Positions 1 through 6,368 of a DNA stretch of 10,166 nucleotides are shown piece after piece (position 1 is the first letter of the stretch; every line of letters starts with the position of its first letter). The stretch lies in contig CAJQND010000329.1 in NCBI GenBank assembly GCA_905479595.1, positions 1 through 10,166 of the forward strand, given 5' to 3'. The notes beneath the pieces are model-generated. The model saw nothing but the letters and a program-made list of their open reading frames with translations, was not told the origin of the DNA and made no database searches. This stretch comes from an uncultured Hyphomicrobiales bacterium. Lineage in GTDB: Bacteria; Pseudomonadota; Alphaproteobacteria; Rhizobiales; CAJQND01. The translations under genes were made by a program, and so were the position numbers.

Positions 1-95
1 CACCGATCTTCCAGGTCGCTGATTATGGTCTGGTGGCGGATCTGTTTACCGCTGTTCCTGAACTTGAAGCAGAACTGACTAAAGCTGGTCTCTAA
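1..95 (+). CDS. etfA: Electron transfer flavoprotein subunit alpha, C-terminal fragment
   Basis: This is the 3' end of a gene entering from the left; complete codons start at base 3 and the TAA stop is at 93-95. The visible 30 residues begin PIFQVADYGLVADLF and end ELEAELTKAGL, which matches the usual C-terminus of ETF alpha, where the FAD-binding domain closes with a 'adyglvgDlf..vPeL...l' pattern. ETF alpha pairs with ETF beta in the cytoplasm, takes electrons from acyl-CoA dehydrogenases onto FAD, and passes them to ETF-ubiquinone oxidoreductase. A 3-hydroxybutyryl-CoA dehydrogenase gene follows, as expected for an etfB-etfA-hbd neighbourhood, which supports the call. Only about a tenth of the protein is visible, so FAD-binding residues cannot be checked. 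Confidence 0.9.
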   Translation, partial: PIFQVADYGLVADLFTAVPELEAELTKAGL

Positions 96-120
96 CTGCT
101 TTAAAACACGATACAGATTT

Positions 121-156
121 AAGGCCAGGCCGCGTGTTTTGCGGCCTGGCTTTTTT
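121..156 (+). terminator. Rho-independent terminator after etfA
   Basis: A perfect 10-bp stem is formed by GCCAGGCCGC (124-133) and GCGGCCTGGC (141-150), with a 7-base loop (gtgtttt) and a run of six T at 151-156. Upstream A residues can pair with the first T bases and lengthen the stem. It lies 25 bp after the etfA stop and should end the etf transcript before the dehydrogenase gene. Confidence 0.93.
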
Positions 157-272
157 GTTGGGCGTTCTCGGCAGATTTTCTCCAAATAGCGTCTTGTGCA
201 CTGCAACAAAGAGGGTTACGCTCCCCATCCCGATAATATAAATGCCGCCGTCGCGGTATGGTGGGGGTAAAG
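157..272 (+). promoter_or_regulatory. Leader region of the 3-hydroxybutyryl-CoA dehydrogenase gene
   Basis: Because a strong terminator precedes it, the downstream gene needs its own promoter in this stretch. The best match I can see is TTGTGC (194-199), a 17-base spacer, then TACGCT (217-222), which is only a modest fit to a sigma-70 type promoter. An AT-rich patch follows at about 232-243. A GGGGG run at 263-267 serves as Shine-Dalgarno for the ATG at 273. The promoter assignment is a guess from sequence; the ribosome binding site is more secure. Confidence 0.3.
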
Positions 273-1148
273 ATGGAAATCAAGAAGATTGGCGTAATCG
301 GCGCTGGTCAAATGGGTAGTGGTATTGCCCATGTCTGCGCATTGGCAGGCTATGACATTAAACTCAACGATATTTCCCGTGAACGAATTGAATCCGGCCT
401 GGCGACTATCAATGGCAATATGGTCCGGCAGGTAAACTCGGAACGCATTACGGAAAAACAACGTGAGGCGAGCCTCGCGCGGATTGAGATTGCTGAAAAT
501 CTTGAAAGCTTTGATGATTTAGATCTGGTGGTTGAAAGCGCCACGGAAGACGAAGACATCAAGCGCCAGATTTTTGCTGATGTGTGCAAAGTCGTTCGCC
601 CTGACACTATTATTGGCACAAACACGTCGTCTATTTCCATTACCCGCCTTGCAGCAACCACCGATCGTCCTGAACAGTTTGTCGGTGTGCATTTTATGAA
701 CCCGGTTCCGGTGATGGAACTGGTAGAACTCATCCGCGGTATCGCCACCAGCGACGAAACGTATAACGCGGTCCGCGACGTTGTTGCGAAATTGGGTAAG
801 GTTCCAGCCGCATCAGAAGATTTTCCTGCTTTTATCGTCAATCGCATTCTGCTGCCGATGATTAATGAAGCGGTGTACACCTTGTATGAAGGCGTTGGTT
901 CCGTTGATTCTATCGACAAATGCATGCGTCTTGGCGCGCACCACCCGATGGGTCCACTTGAACTGGCAGACTTCATTGGTCTCGATACCTGTCTGTCCAT
1001 CATGCAGGTGTTGTATGAAGGCCTGGCGGATACGAAGTACCGGCCTTGCCCGCTGCTGGTGAAATATGTGGAAGCCGGATGGCTTGGCCGTAAAACCCAG
1101 CGCGGCTTTTACGATTATCGCGGCGAGGAGCCGGTGCCGACACGCTAA
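273..1148 (+). CDS. hbd: 3-hydroxybutyryl-CoA dehydrogenase (3-hydroxyacyl-CoA dehydrogenase family)
   Basis: The protein (291 aa) should oxidise or reduce the 3-hydroxyl of short acyl-CoAs with NAD(P)(H), in beta-oxidation, butanoate or polyhydroxybutyrate-related metabolism, in the cytoplasm. The N-terminal Rossmann domain shows GxGxxG as IGAGQMG (residues 9-15) and an acidic residue ending beta-2 (Asp33). The catalytic His-Glu pair is present as His140 in GVHFMNP and Glu152, with Ser119 in NTSSIS and Asn190 in FIVNR; the spacings equal those of the human mitochondrial enzyme (S137, H158, E170, N208). The C-terminal domain carries HPMGPLELADFIGLD and ends GRKTQRGFYDY, both family hallmarks. 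The ATG at 273 was chosen over the in-frame ATG at 258 because a G-rich Shine-Dalgarno lies 5 bases upstream and family members begin MxIKKIGVIGAG. The length is normal. The gene converges with the next one. Confidence 0.95.
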   Translation: MEIKKIGVIGAGQMGSGIAHVCALAGYDIKLNDISRERIESGLATINGNMVRQVNSERITEKQREASLARIEIAENLESFDDLDLVVESATEDEDIKRQIFADVCKVVRPDTIIGTNTSSISITRLAATTDRPEQFVGVHFMNPVPVMELVELIRGIATSDETYNAVRDVVAKLGKVPAASEDFPAFIVNRILLPMINEAVYTLYEGVGSVDSIDKCMRLGAHHPMGPLELADFIGLDTCLSIMQVLYEGLADTKYRPCPLLVKYVEAGWLGRKTQRGFYDYRGEEPVPTR

Positions 1149-1164
1149 CCCGTGAAAGGCCTGT

Positions 1165-1812
1165 TTACCCTGCGCAAATAAGCTGAAATGCGGCCTTCAT
1201 GTCGTTGAAGGTTTCAGCGCCGGCGCTTGATAATTCGTCCTTGTTCGTGAATGGGTCCCCGCAATATCCCAAAACTCGTGCACCTGCGGAAATTCCGGCT
1301 TTCACGCCGGAAAGGGAATCTTCGATTACGATTGAATTTCTGGCGTTGTAGCCCATCTCTCGTGCTGCAAATTCAAACAAGTCCGGGAAAGGTTTGCCGC
1401 GCGCTACATCATCGGTGGAGAACAATACATCTTTCATAATGGGCAGCAGGCGTGTTTGCCCCAAGGTGGTGTGCATTTTATCAACCGTGCCGTTTGAGGC
1501 CACGCAGACCGTGTAGGAACCTTCGACAAGGGTTGTGACAAGGTCTTCAACCCCTGGAATTGCGGTTATCCCTGTCTGTAAGGCATTATTGAGGTTTTTC
1601 CGGACGTCTGAATAGTCAACCTTCGCCCCAGTTGCATCCGAAACCTCCGCGCAAGCCTCTTTAATGGTCTTGCCTTGGAAACGTGCCCTGCAGGCACCCC
1701 CATCGATTTTGTAACCCATAGAACTGAACAACTGCGCCATATAACTATTTGCCAACCCTTCTGTATCGACGAGCACACCGCCACAATCATAAATGATGGG
1801 CGGTAGATTCAA
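1165..1812 (-). CDS. HAD-superfamily hydrolase, beta-phosphoglucomutase/phosphatase type, with altered motif I
   Basis: From a TTG start the product is 215 aa, typical of subfamily IA HAD proteins such as phosphoglycolate phosphatase and sugar-phosphate phosphatases. Motif I reads YDCGGVLVDTE (residues 8-18): the nucleophile Asp9 is present, but residue 11, normally the second (acid/base) Asp, is Gly (codon GGC, plus strand 1780-1782). Motif II is VASNGT (Ser106), motif III is GKPFPD (Lys140), motif IV is VIEDSLSG (Glu164, Asp165). A helical cap occupies about 18-85. The TTG at 1812 follows GGAG by 8 bases and places motif I close to the N-terminus, as is usual; ATG codons at 1869 or 1890, or a TTG at 1914, would add 19 to 34 residues without recognisable homology. 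The gene is divergent from the methyltransferase gene and convergent with the dehydrogenase gene. Substrate is unknown. With the missing Asp it may be a weak phosphatase, another type of HAD enzyme, or inactive. Confidence 0.85.
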   Translation of the reverse strand: MNLPPIIYDCGGVLVDTEGLANSYMAQLFSSMGYKIDGGACRARFQGKTIKEACAEVSDATGAKVDYSDVRKNLNNALQTGITAIPGVEDLVTTLVEGSYTVCVASNGTVDKMHTTLGQTRLLPIMKDVLFSTDDVARGKPFPDLFEFAAREMGYNARNSIVIEDSLSGVKAGISAGARVLGYCGDPFTNKDELSSAGAETFNDMKAAFQLICAG

Positions 1813-1913
1813 GCTATGTTCTCCGTCCAGGTTTCTCTGTCTCAATTCAGCGAATATGCAACAATGCATGGCGCGTGAACGATGTGACATGCTGTATCTG
1901 GGAGGGGTATCCA
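1813..1913. promoter_or_regulatory. Divergent intergenic region between the HAD gene and the methyltransferase-RidA genes
   Basis: This 101-bp stretch must supply promoters in both directions if the HAD gene starts at 1812. It contains a strong Shine-Dalgarno GGAGGGG (1901-1907) for the methyltransferase ATG at 1914. A small dyad, ATGCA (1856-1860) and TGCAT (1865-1869) around a 4-base centre, lies near the middle and could be part of an operator. I see no convincing -35/-10 pair in either direction, so promoter positions are not assigned. Confidence 0.35.
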
Positions 1914-2723
1914 ATGAGCGCAGGCAATAGCTTTAATCTGTCTAGTGAAGCCGCCAAGGGATATGAGACGCAAAAAGTTCCAGCGATTTTTGCACCAATT
2001 GCCAAAGCAACGCTTGAGCAAACCGAGCTGCCGGAAAATGCTGCGGTGATCGATATCGCCTGCGGTACCGGCATCGTATCAAGGTTGCTTGTGGAATACC
2101 TTTCCGGCAAAGGGCGAATAGTCGGTACGGATTTGAACCCCGCAATGCTGGAAATTGCAAAAGAACTGATGCCGGAGACACATCATGGTGTTGAATGGTT
2201 TGAATGTGATGTATCGAACTTGCCGTTTGAGGACGCAACATTCGACGCCGCCTTCTGTCAGCAGGGGTTGCAGTTCTTTCCCGAAAAACCAGAGGCGCTT
2301 GCCGAAATCCACCGCGTCATAGCACCGGGTGGGCGGTTGATGCTCACATGTTGGCGGTCCGTCAGCCCAGTGTTTCAAGTGGTTTCGAACAGTTTGAAAA
2401 ATCGGGTAAGCGAAACGGCTGCAATCCAGGCGGTCAGACCCTACGCCTTCCGCGACGGCGAGATCATTGCGGCTCTGTTGACGGGCGCAGGATTTTCAAA
2501 TGTCGAGGTTTCAAAAATAGTGGTTGATCGGCATTTTTCGCCTTCCCGCGCGGCGATCCGGGCTGAAATACTTTCATCGCCCTATGAAGGTGAGCTTCGC
2601 GCAAAAGGCGATAAGGTCATTGATGCGGTTGTGGAAGATGTTGATGCAGAACTTGAACGCTACAGGGTTGGTGATGGTCTTATTGTTCCACAAGATACAC
2701 ATTTGTTTAAAGCGACAGCCTAG
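1914..2723 (+). CDS. Class I SAM-dependent methyltransferase (Methyltransf_11/UbiE-like), first copy
   Basis: The 269-aa product has a Rossmann-like SAM domain. Motif I is VIDIACGTG (residues 45-53), the ribose-binding acid is Asp73 in GTDLNP, an acidic residue before the adenine pocket is Asp99 in ECDVSNLPF, motif II is FDAAFCQQGLQFF (110-122), and motif III is APGGRLMLTCW (137-147). The C-terminal third (about 165-269) is the variable substrate-recognition part and ends with a VPQDTHLFKATA segment like other members of this family. There is no signal peptide, so it is cytoplasmic. The ATG at 1914 was chosen over an upstream in-frame GTG at 1875 because GGAGGGG lies 6 bases before it. It heads a same-strand trio with a RidA-like gene 45 bp downstream and a second methyltransferase. 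The acceptor substrate (small molecule, quinone or lipid) cannot be told from sequence. Confidence 0.88.
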   Translation: MSAGNSFNLSSEAAKGYETQKVPAIFAPIAKATLEQTELPENAAVIDIACGTGIVSRLLVEYLSGKGRIVGTDLNPAMLEIAKELMPETHHGVEWFECDVSNLPFEDATFDAAFCQQGLQFFPEKPEALAEIHRVIAPGGRLMLTCWRSVSPVFQVVSNSLKNRVSETAAIQAVRPYAFRDGEIIAALLTGAGFSNVEVSKIVVDRHFSPSRAAIRAEILSSPYEGELRAKGDKVIDAVVEDVDAELERYRVGDGLIVPQDTHLFKATA

Positions 2724-2768
2724 ACCGTTGCCGCTGATTTAGCTGCACTAATTTTGAAAGGATTATTC

Positions 2769-3116
2769 ATGGCAATTACAAGAATTCACGGCAACGCAAA
2801 GGGACGCTGTAGGGCGGTTGGTCATAACGGCCTTGTTTATGCAGTTGCGACAGATCAGAGCTCAGCCGATACTGTGGCCGAACAAACAAGGTTGACCTTG
2901 GCGGCTCTTGAGAAAAATCTCAAAGATGCAGGAAGCGGCAAGGACAAATTGCTTCAGGTCACCGTTTATTTGCGCGATATGTCGACAAAGGGTGAAATGG
3001 ATTCCGTGTGGTGCGACTGGATTGGCGATGACCAAAACTGGCCGCAGCGGGCGTGCGTTGGCGTCGATCTGGCTGGCGCCGATCTGGTGGAAATTGTCGC
3101 TGTTGCGGCACGGTGA
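2769..3116 (+). CDS. RidA/YjgF/YER057c/UK114-family protein
   Basis: The 115-aa product is the usual size for this family of small trimeric proteins, whose best known member hydrolyses reactive enamines/imines made by PLP enzymes. Visible signatures are NGLVYAVATDQ near residue 20, a helix with EQTRLTLAALEKNLKDAGSG (38-57), VTVYLRDM (64-71), and the C-terminal WPQRACVGVDLAGADLVEIVAVAA (91-114). Arg94 and Glu108 correspond to the conserved Arg and Glu of the active cleft in canonical RidA, so deaminase activity is plausible. The ATG at 2769 follows AAAGGA by 6 bases; an upstream in-frame TTG at 2754 is less likely. It lies between two methyltransferase genes, 45 bp after the first and 84 bp before the second, so co-transcription is likely. 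Many Rid subfamilies have no proven role, so I do not assign the symbol ridA. Confidence 0.88.
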   Translation: MAITRIHGNAKGRCRAVGHNGLVYAVATDQSSADTVAEQTRLTLAALEKNLKDAGSGKDKLLQVTVYLRDMSTKGEMDSVWCDWIGDDQNWPQRACVGVDLAGADLVEIVAVAAR

Positions 3117-3200
3117 GGCGACTTGTGTTGATAAGGTTTTTGGATTTGCGTTACCAAATGAGTGATCGACACGACAGAATGGCAAATGTGGGAGGGAGTT

Positions 3201-4031
3201 ATGGCCCTAAGCGATGCAGAACTGCGCGCATTTGAGGAGTTCGAGAAGGCGGGTTGGGATCGGGCGGCAAGTCGTTATCATGAACATTGGGGTTTTCTAT
3301 CATGCCAATCAGCCGAAGCAATGTTGAATGCTGCGCAAGTGGTGGATGGCAGCAGGGTTTTGGACACTGCCACAGGTGCGGGCTATGTCGCAGCGGCCGC
3401 CGAACAGCGCAGAGCAACCATAACCGGGGTCGATTTTTCCGCTGCACAGGTGGAATTGGCAAAGGATACATATCCAGAAATAGACTTTAAGGTCGCCAGT
3501 GCCGAGGCTCTACCGTTTGCCGCGAACACGTTTGATGCAGTGGTCATGGGATTTGGCATGAATCATCTGCCAAATCCCGAAGCAGCGTTTGGCGAAGCAT
3601 ACAGGGTACTCAAGGAAGGCGGCATTTTTGCGTTTACCGTGTGGGCAAGTCCGAAGCCGGGAGAGGGTTTCGGCATCGTGCTGACAGCGATTGATAATCA
3701 CGGCGAGGCTAATTCCAAACTGCCCCCCGCACCACCCTATTTCCGCTTCGCCGATAGTTTGGAAGCGCACCGTATTTTTAACCTGACCGGATTTGTAGAG
3801 CCCTCCACAAAGATTGTGCCACAATACTGGCGGCACAAATCTCCAGACGACGTTTTCAATGCATTCAATGAAGGAGCAGTTCGCGCCACTGCCATGCTGC
3901 AATCTCAACCTGCCAGGGTGCGCGAGGCAATTCGCTCAACGGTCAGAAATGAAGTTTTGAAACTGAAAAAAGACAATGTTTATTTGGTTCCGGTTCCTGC
4001 AGCTCTTTCATCAGCTCGCAAACCTGGTTGA
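3201..4031 (+). CDS. Class I SAM-dependent methyltransferase (UbiE-like), second copy
   Basis: The 276-aa product has motif I VLDTATGAG (residues 53-61), Asp78 in GVDFS for the ribose, SAEALPF (100-106) for the adenine region, motif II FDAVVMGFGMNHL (111-123) and motif III KEGGIFAFTVW (138-148). The N-terminal helix EKAGWDRAASRYHEHWG (15-31) is typical of a family often annotated simply as class I SAM-dependent methyltransferase. The C-terminus (VPVPAALSSARK) resembles the end of the first methyltransferase in this trio, so the two share an overall fold and probably a common ancestor, though they are clearly diverged. The ATG at 3201 follows GGAGGG (3191-3196) closely; an in-frame GTG at 3162 is rejected. 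No membrane segment is seen. It is the last gene of the trio and converges with tlpA, 61 bp between stops, where I see no strong terminator hairpin. The substrate is unknown. Confidence 0.87.
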   Translation: MALSDAELRAFEEFEKAGWDRAASRYHEHWGFLSCQSAEAMLNAAQVVDGSRVLDTATGAGYVAAAAEQRRATITGVDFSAAQVELAKDTYPEIDFKVASAEALPFAANTFDAVVMGFGMNHLPNPEAAFGEAYRVLKEGGIFAFTVWASPKPGEGFGIVLTAIDNHGEANSKLPPAPPYFRFADSLEAHRIFNLTGFVEPSTKIVPQYWRHKSPDDVFNAFNEGAVRATAMLQSQPARVREAIRSTVRNEVLKLKKDNVYLVPVPAALSSARKPG

Positions 4032-4092
4032 ATTCACTCAACTGACGCCGCAGACCTGTTGGTTACAAAACCCGAAACAATCTGGATGTTGG

Positions 4093-4731
4093 TCAATTCT
4101 CATCAATAATCGATTTAATAAGCACTTTCGCTTCAGCTGAGTCCCATTCTGCCGGGCCTGTCAGGCGGCCTACTTCATTGCCTTTTTTGTCAATCAACAG
4201 CGTTGTTGGCAGGCCGATAACTCTGAGATTTTCGAGAGTTTTTGCGCTCTCGTCGATATAGAGCGCCAACTGTTTGGCATCAATCGAGCCGAGGAATTTT
4301 TGCGATGCCTCGAGCCCCTTGCGGTCAACGCTCAATGCCACGACCTCAAACGTATCGCCGCCAAGTTCACCTTGTAACCGTGACAGGCCAGGCATCTCCT
4401 TTCGGCATGGTGCACACCAGGTTGCCCACAAGTTGAGCAGCACGACTTTACCCTTCCATTGTGTGAGGCTGCGTTCCGTGCCGCGATCATCCGCGAACGA
4501 GAATTCAGATACAGGGCCGGGGCTTTCGGCAAACACGAAATTTTTGACCTGGCCGGTTGCTAATCCGGCACTTGCGGATTTGGGTGCGTCGCCCTGCCCG
4601 CCGGGTTGCTCATTGCCATTTTGCCCGTTAATCACGTATATCGCTGCAGCAGCAACGAATGCGGCGACTAGTGCAATGAAAATGGGTGAACGTGAGCTCT
4701 TGCGCTTGTTTTCACCAGATGGGTCGCTCAT
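4093..4731 (-). CDS. tlpA: TlpA-type membrane-anchored thiol:disulfide oxidoreductase
   Basis: The 212-aa product starts with a short basic cytoplasmic tail (KRKSSRS, residues 9-15), one membrane anchor (about 16-34), and a Gly/Gln/Ala-rich linker, then a thioredoxin-like domain from about residue 70. The active site is WCAPC with Cys106 and Cys109, preceded by VVLLNLWAT, and the cis-proline loop is GLPTT with Pro175. This layout is that of TlpA/ResA-like proteins, which act as reductants on the periplasmic side, for example in cytochrome oxidase copper-centre or cytochrome c maturation. It is divergent from argH with only 36 bp between start codons, an arrangement I associate with rhizobia-related genomes. 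The ATG at 4729-4731 is preceded by AAAGG about 11 bases upstream, a rather distant Shine-Dalgarno. The specific partner protein is unknown; no cytochrome maturation gene is in view. Confidence 0.92.
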   Translation of the reverse strand: MSDPSGENKRKSSRSPIFIALVAAFVAAAAIYVINGQNGNEQPGGQGDAPKSASAGLATGQVKNFVFAESPGPVSEFSFADDRGTERSLTQWKGKVVLLNLWATWCAPCRKEMPGLSRLQGELGGDTFEVVALSVDRKGLEASQKFLGSIDAKQLALYIDESAKTLENLRVIGLPTTLLIDKKGNEVGRLTGPAEWDSAEAKVLIKSIIDEN

Positions 4732-4767
4732 GACGTGTTTTGCCTTTGTTGAAATGGAAACGAGACC
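4732..4767. promoter_or_regulatory. Short divergent tlpA-argH intergenic region
   Basis: Only 36 bp separate the two start codons. This is too short for two independent full promoters, so each promoter must overlap the coding start of the opposite gene or the two must overlap each other. I see no strong -35/-10 pair; TTGTTT (4707-4712) followed after 17 bases by CATGAC is the best plus-strand candidate and is weak. The argH Shine-Dalgarno (GGAAACGAG) is also poor. Confidence 0.3.
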
Positions 4768-6150
4768 ATGACCAATAAAATGTGGGGCGGAAGGTTTTCC
4801 GCCGGACCGGCTGAAATCATGGGCGAAATCAATGCATCAATCGATTTCGACCAGCGCCTGTTTGCGCAAGACATTGCGGGCTCGCTTGCCCACTGTGCCA
4901 TGCTTGCAGATCGCGACATCATTTCCAAATCCGATGCTGGCGAAATTAAACGCGGACTGGAGCAGGTTCAATCAGAAATCGAAGCCGGGTCGTTCACCTT
5001 TTCGCGTGGACTGGAAGATATTCACATGAATGTCGAGGCGCGGCTGGCTGAAATCATCGGCCCAGCGGCGGGGCGGCTGCATACCGGGCGTTCGCGTAAC
5101 GACCAGATTGCGACGGATTTCAAGCTCTATGTGCGCGATGTTATCGGGCTTCTTGATGACCAGTTGGCTGGCTTGCAGGCGGGTTTTGTGGCGCAGGCAG
5201 AACGCCATGCGGCAACAATCATGCCGGGCTTTACCCATTTACAATCAGCCCAACCAGTGACCTTTGGGCATCATTGCCTCGCGTATGTGGAAATGCTTGC
5301 GCGCGACCGGGGGCGTTTTGAAGATGCCCGCCGCCGCCTCAATCAAAGCCCGCTCGGCGCTGCGGCACTGGCCGGCACGTCGTTTCCGATTGACCGCGAA
5401 CAGACTGCCAAAGCCCTTGGCTTTGATAGCCCGGCGCGCAATTCGCTTGATGCGGTCTCTGATCGGGATTTCGTGCTGGAAACCTTGGCGGCAGCCTCGA
5501 TTTGCGCAATTCATCTATCGCGGTTTGCCGAGGAAGTCGTCATTTGGTCTTCCGCGCAGTTCCGCTTTATCTCGATGAGCGATAAATTTTCGACCGGCTC
5601 CTCCATCATGCCGCAAAAGCGCAATCCGGACGCTGCTGAACTGGTGCGCGCCAAGGCGGGCCGCATCATTGGCGCGCTTACTGCGTTGATGGTGGTGATG
5701 AAGGGTCTGCCGCTGGCCTATTCCAAGGACATGCAAGAAGATAAGGAACCAGCCTTTGATGCCCTCGATAACCTGTCATTGGCAATCGCTGCGATGACCG
5801 GAATGGTGGAAGATATGGAACCGGTCGCAGACACCATGCGCGCTGCGGCCGCTGCCGGGTTCTCCACCGCCACTGATCTTGCCGACTGGCTGGTCAGGGT
5901 TGCTGGCCTGCCATTCCGCGATGCGCACCATATCACCGGATCGCTTGTCGCTCTGGCGGAAGAAAAACGCTGTGGCCTGGAAGACCTGTCGCTTGCCGAC
6001 ATGCAATCTGTAAATAAGGCGATTACGGAGGATGTTTTCTCGGTTTTGAGTGTCGAAAGCTCTGTTGCCTCGCGCACCAGCCTTGGCGGCACCGCGCCAG
6101 AAAACGTGCTTAGTGAAGCAAAAAATTGGAAACGTGCTCTAAAAGACTGA
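4768..6150 (+). CDS. argH: Argininosuccinate lyase
   Basis: The 460-aa product is full length. It splits argininosuccinate into arginine and fumarate, the last step of arginine synthesis, as a cytoplasmic tetramer of the fumarase/aspartase superfamily. The start MTNKMWGGRFS is diagnostic. Region C1 shows HTGRSRNDQ (105-113), region C2 shows GFTHLQSAQP with His157 as the likely catalytic base partner, and region C3 carries GSSIMPQKRNPD (277-288), with the mobile-loop serine at 278/279. The central helical bundle and the C-terminal segment SRTSLGGTAPENV are also typical. The ATG at 4768 was kept because it gives the canonical N-terminus even though the ribosome site is weak. It leads a same-strand run with the lipoprotein gene (59 bp gap) and lysA. 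No Arg-responsive operator could be recognised. Confidence 0.97.
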   Translation: MTNKMWGGRFSAGPAEIMGEINASIDFDQRLFAQDIAGSLAHCAMLADRDIISKSDAGEIKRGLEQVQSEIEAGSFTFSRGLEDIHMNVEARLAEIIGPAAGRLHTGRSRNDQIATDFKLYVRDVIGLLDDQLAGLQAGFVAQAERHAATIMPGFTHLQSAQPVTFGHHCLAYVEMLARDRGRFEDARRRLNQSPLGAAALAGTSFPIDREQTAKALGFDSPARNSLDAVSDRDFVLETLAAASICAIHLSRFAEEVVIWSSAQFRFISMSDKFSTGSSIMPQKRNPDAAELVRAKAGRIIGALTALMVVMKGLPLAYSKDMQEDKEPAFDALDNLSLAIAAMTGMVEDMEPVADTMRAAAAAGFSTATDLADWLVRVAGLPFRDAHHITGSLVALAEEKRCGLEDLSLADMQSVNKAITEDVFSVLSVESSVASRTSLGGTAPENVLSEAKNWKRALKD

Positions 6151-6164
6151 CTCTGCGGCAAAAT

Positions 6165-6173
6165 TGGTATAAA
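6165..6173 (+). promoter_or_regulatory. Possible extended -10 promoter upstream of the lipoprotein-lysA genes
   Basis: The sequence TGGTATAAA in the argH-lipoprotein gap reads as an extended -10 element (TGn followed by TATAAA), 37 bases before the GTG start. There is no recognisable -35 hexamer at 17 bases, which is tolerated by extended -10 promoters. It would let the lipoprotein and lysA be expressed apart from argH. This is sequence resemblance only. Confidence 0.3.
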
Positions 6174-6209
6174 AGATATGCGCAATGAGAGTGAACGGAG
6201 ATTGCACCA

Positions 6210-6356
6210 GTGCGGCTGACACGGCTTTTTATATTGGCACTTATGATTTCGGCGCTTGGGCTGACGGCCTGCGGCCGGCGCGGCGACCTTGAGCCGCCTG
6301 AAGGTTATCAGAACCGTGATAAAGACGACCCGTTTACCCTTGATCCGCTGATCTGA
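6210..6356 (+). CDS. lptM: Small LptM-like outer-membrane lipoprotein
   Basis: This 48-codon gene begins with GTG at 6210 and ends with TGA at 6354-6356. A GGAG (6197-6200) lies 9 bases before the start. The product has a basic N-terminus (MRLTR), a hydrophobic stretch LFILALMISALG (6-17) and a lipobox LTAC with Cys21, followed by GRRGDLEPP. That pattern matches the short LptM (YifL)-type lipoproteins, whose E. coli member helps LptD fold and acquire its disulfides in the Bam complex. The mature part is only 28 residues, ending DDPFTLDPLI. It is sandwiched between argH and lysA (12 bp), as in many alphaproteobacteria, while in E. coli the homologue sits beside dapF, another lysine/DAP gene. 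The lipoprotein nature is clear from sequence; the LptM function is inferred from the motif and the neighbourhood. Confidence 0.85.
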   Translation: MRLTRLFILALMISALGLTACGRRGDLEPPEGYQNRDKDDPFTLDPLI

Positions 6357-6368
6357 CGGGCAACACCA

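Noticed and set aside
258..272. Upstream ATG start for the dehydrogenase adding five residues
   Set aside because: The G-rich ribosome site fits the ATG at 273, and the family's N-terminus begins right at the MEIKKIGVIGAG sequence.
350..1003. Open frame of 217 codons on the minus strand inside the dehydrogenase gene
   Set aside because: It is a shadow of a gene whose plus-strand frame has all catalytic motifs; its translation is Ser/Arg-rich and has no recognisable domain.
1875..1913. Upstream GTG start for the first methyltransferase
   Set aside because: The strong GGAGGGG lies within this extension and is correctly placed for the ATG at 1914.
4032..4092. Possible bidirectional terminator between the second methyltransferase and tlpA
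   Set aside because: I could not find a GC-rich stem followed by a T run in either direction; only weak short complementarity is present.
4274..4771. Open frame of 165 codons on the plus strand across tlpA
   Set aside because: It is antisense to a clear TlpA protein, has no ribosome site of note, and its translation shows no family features.
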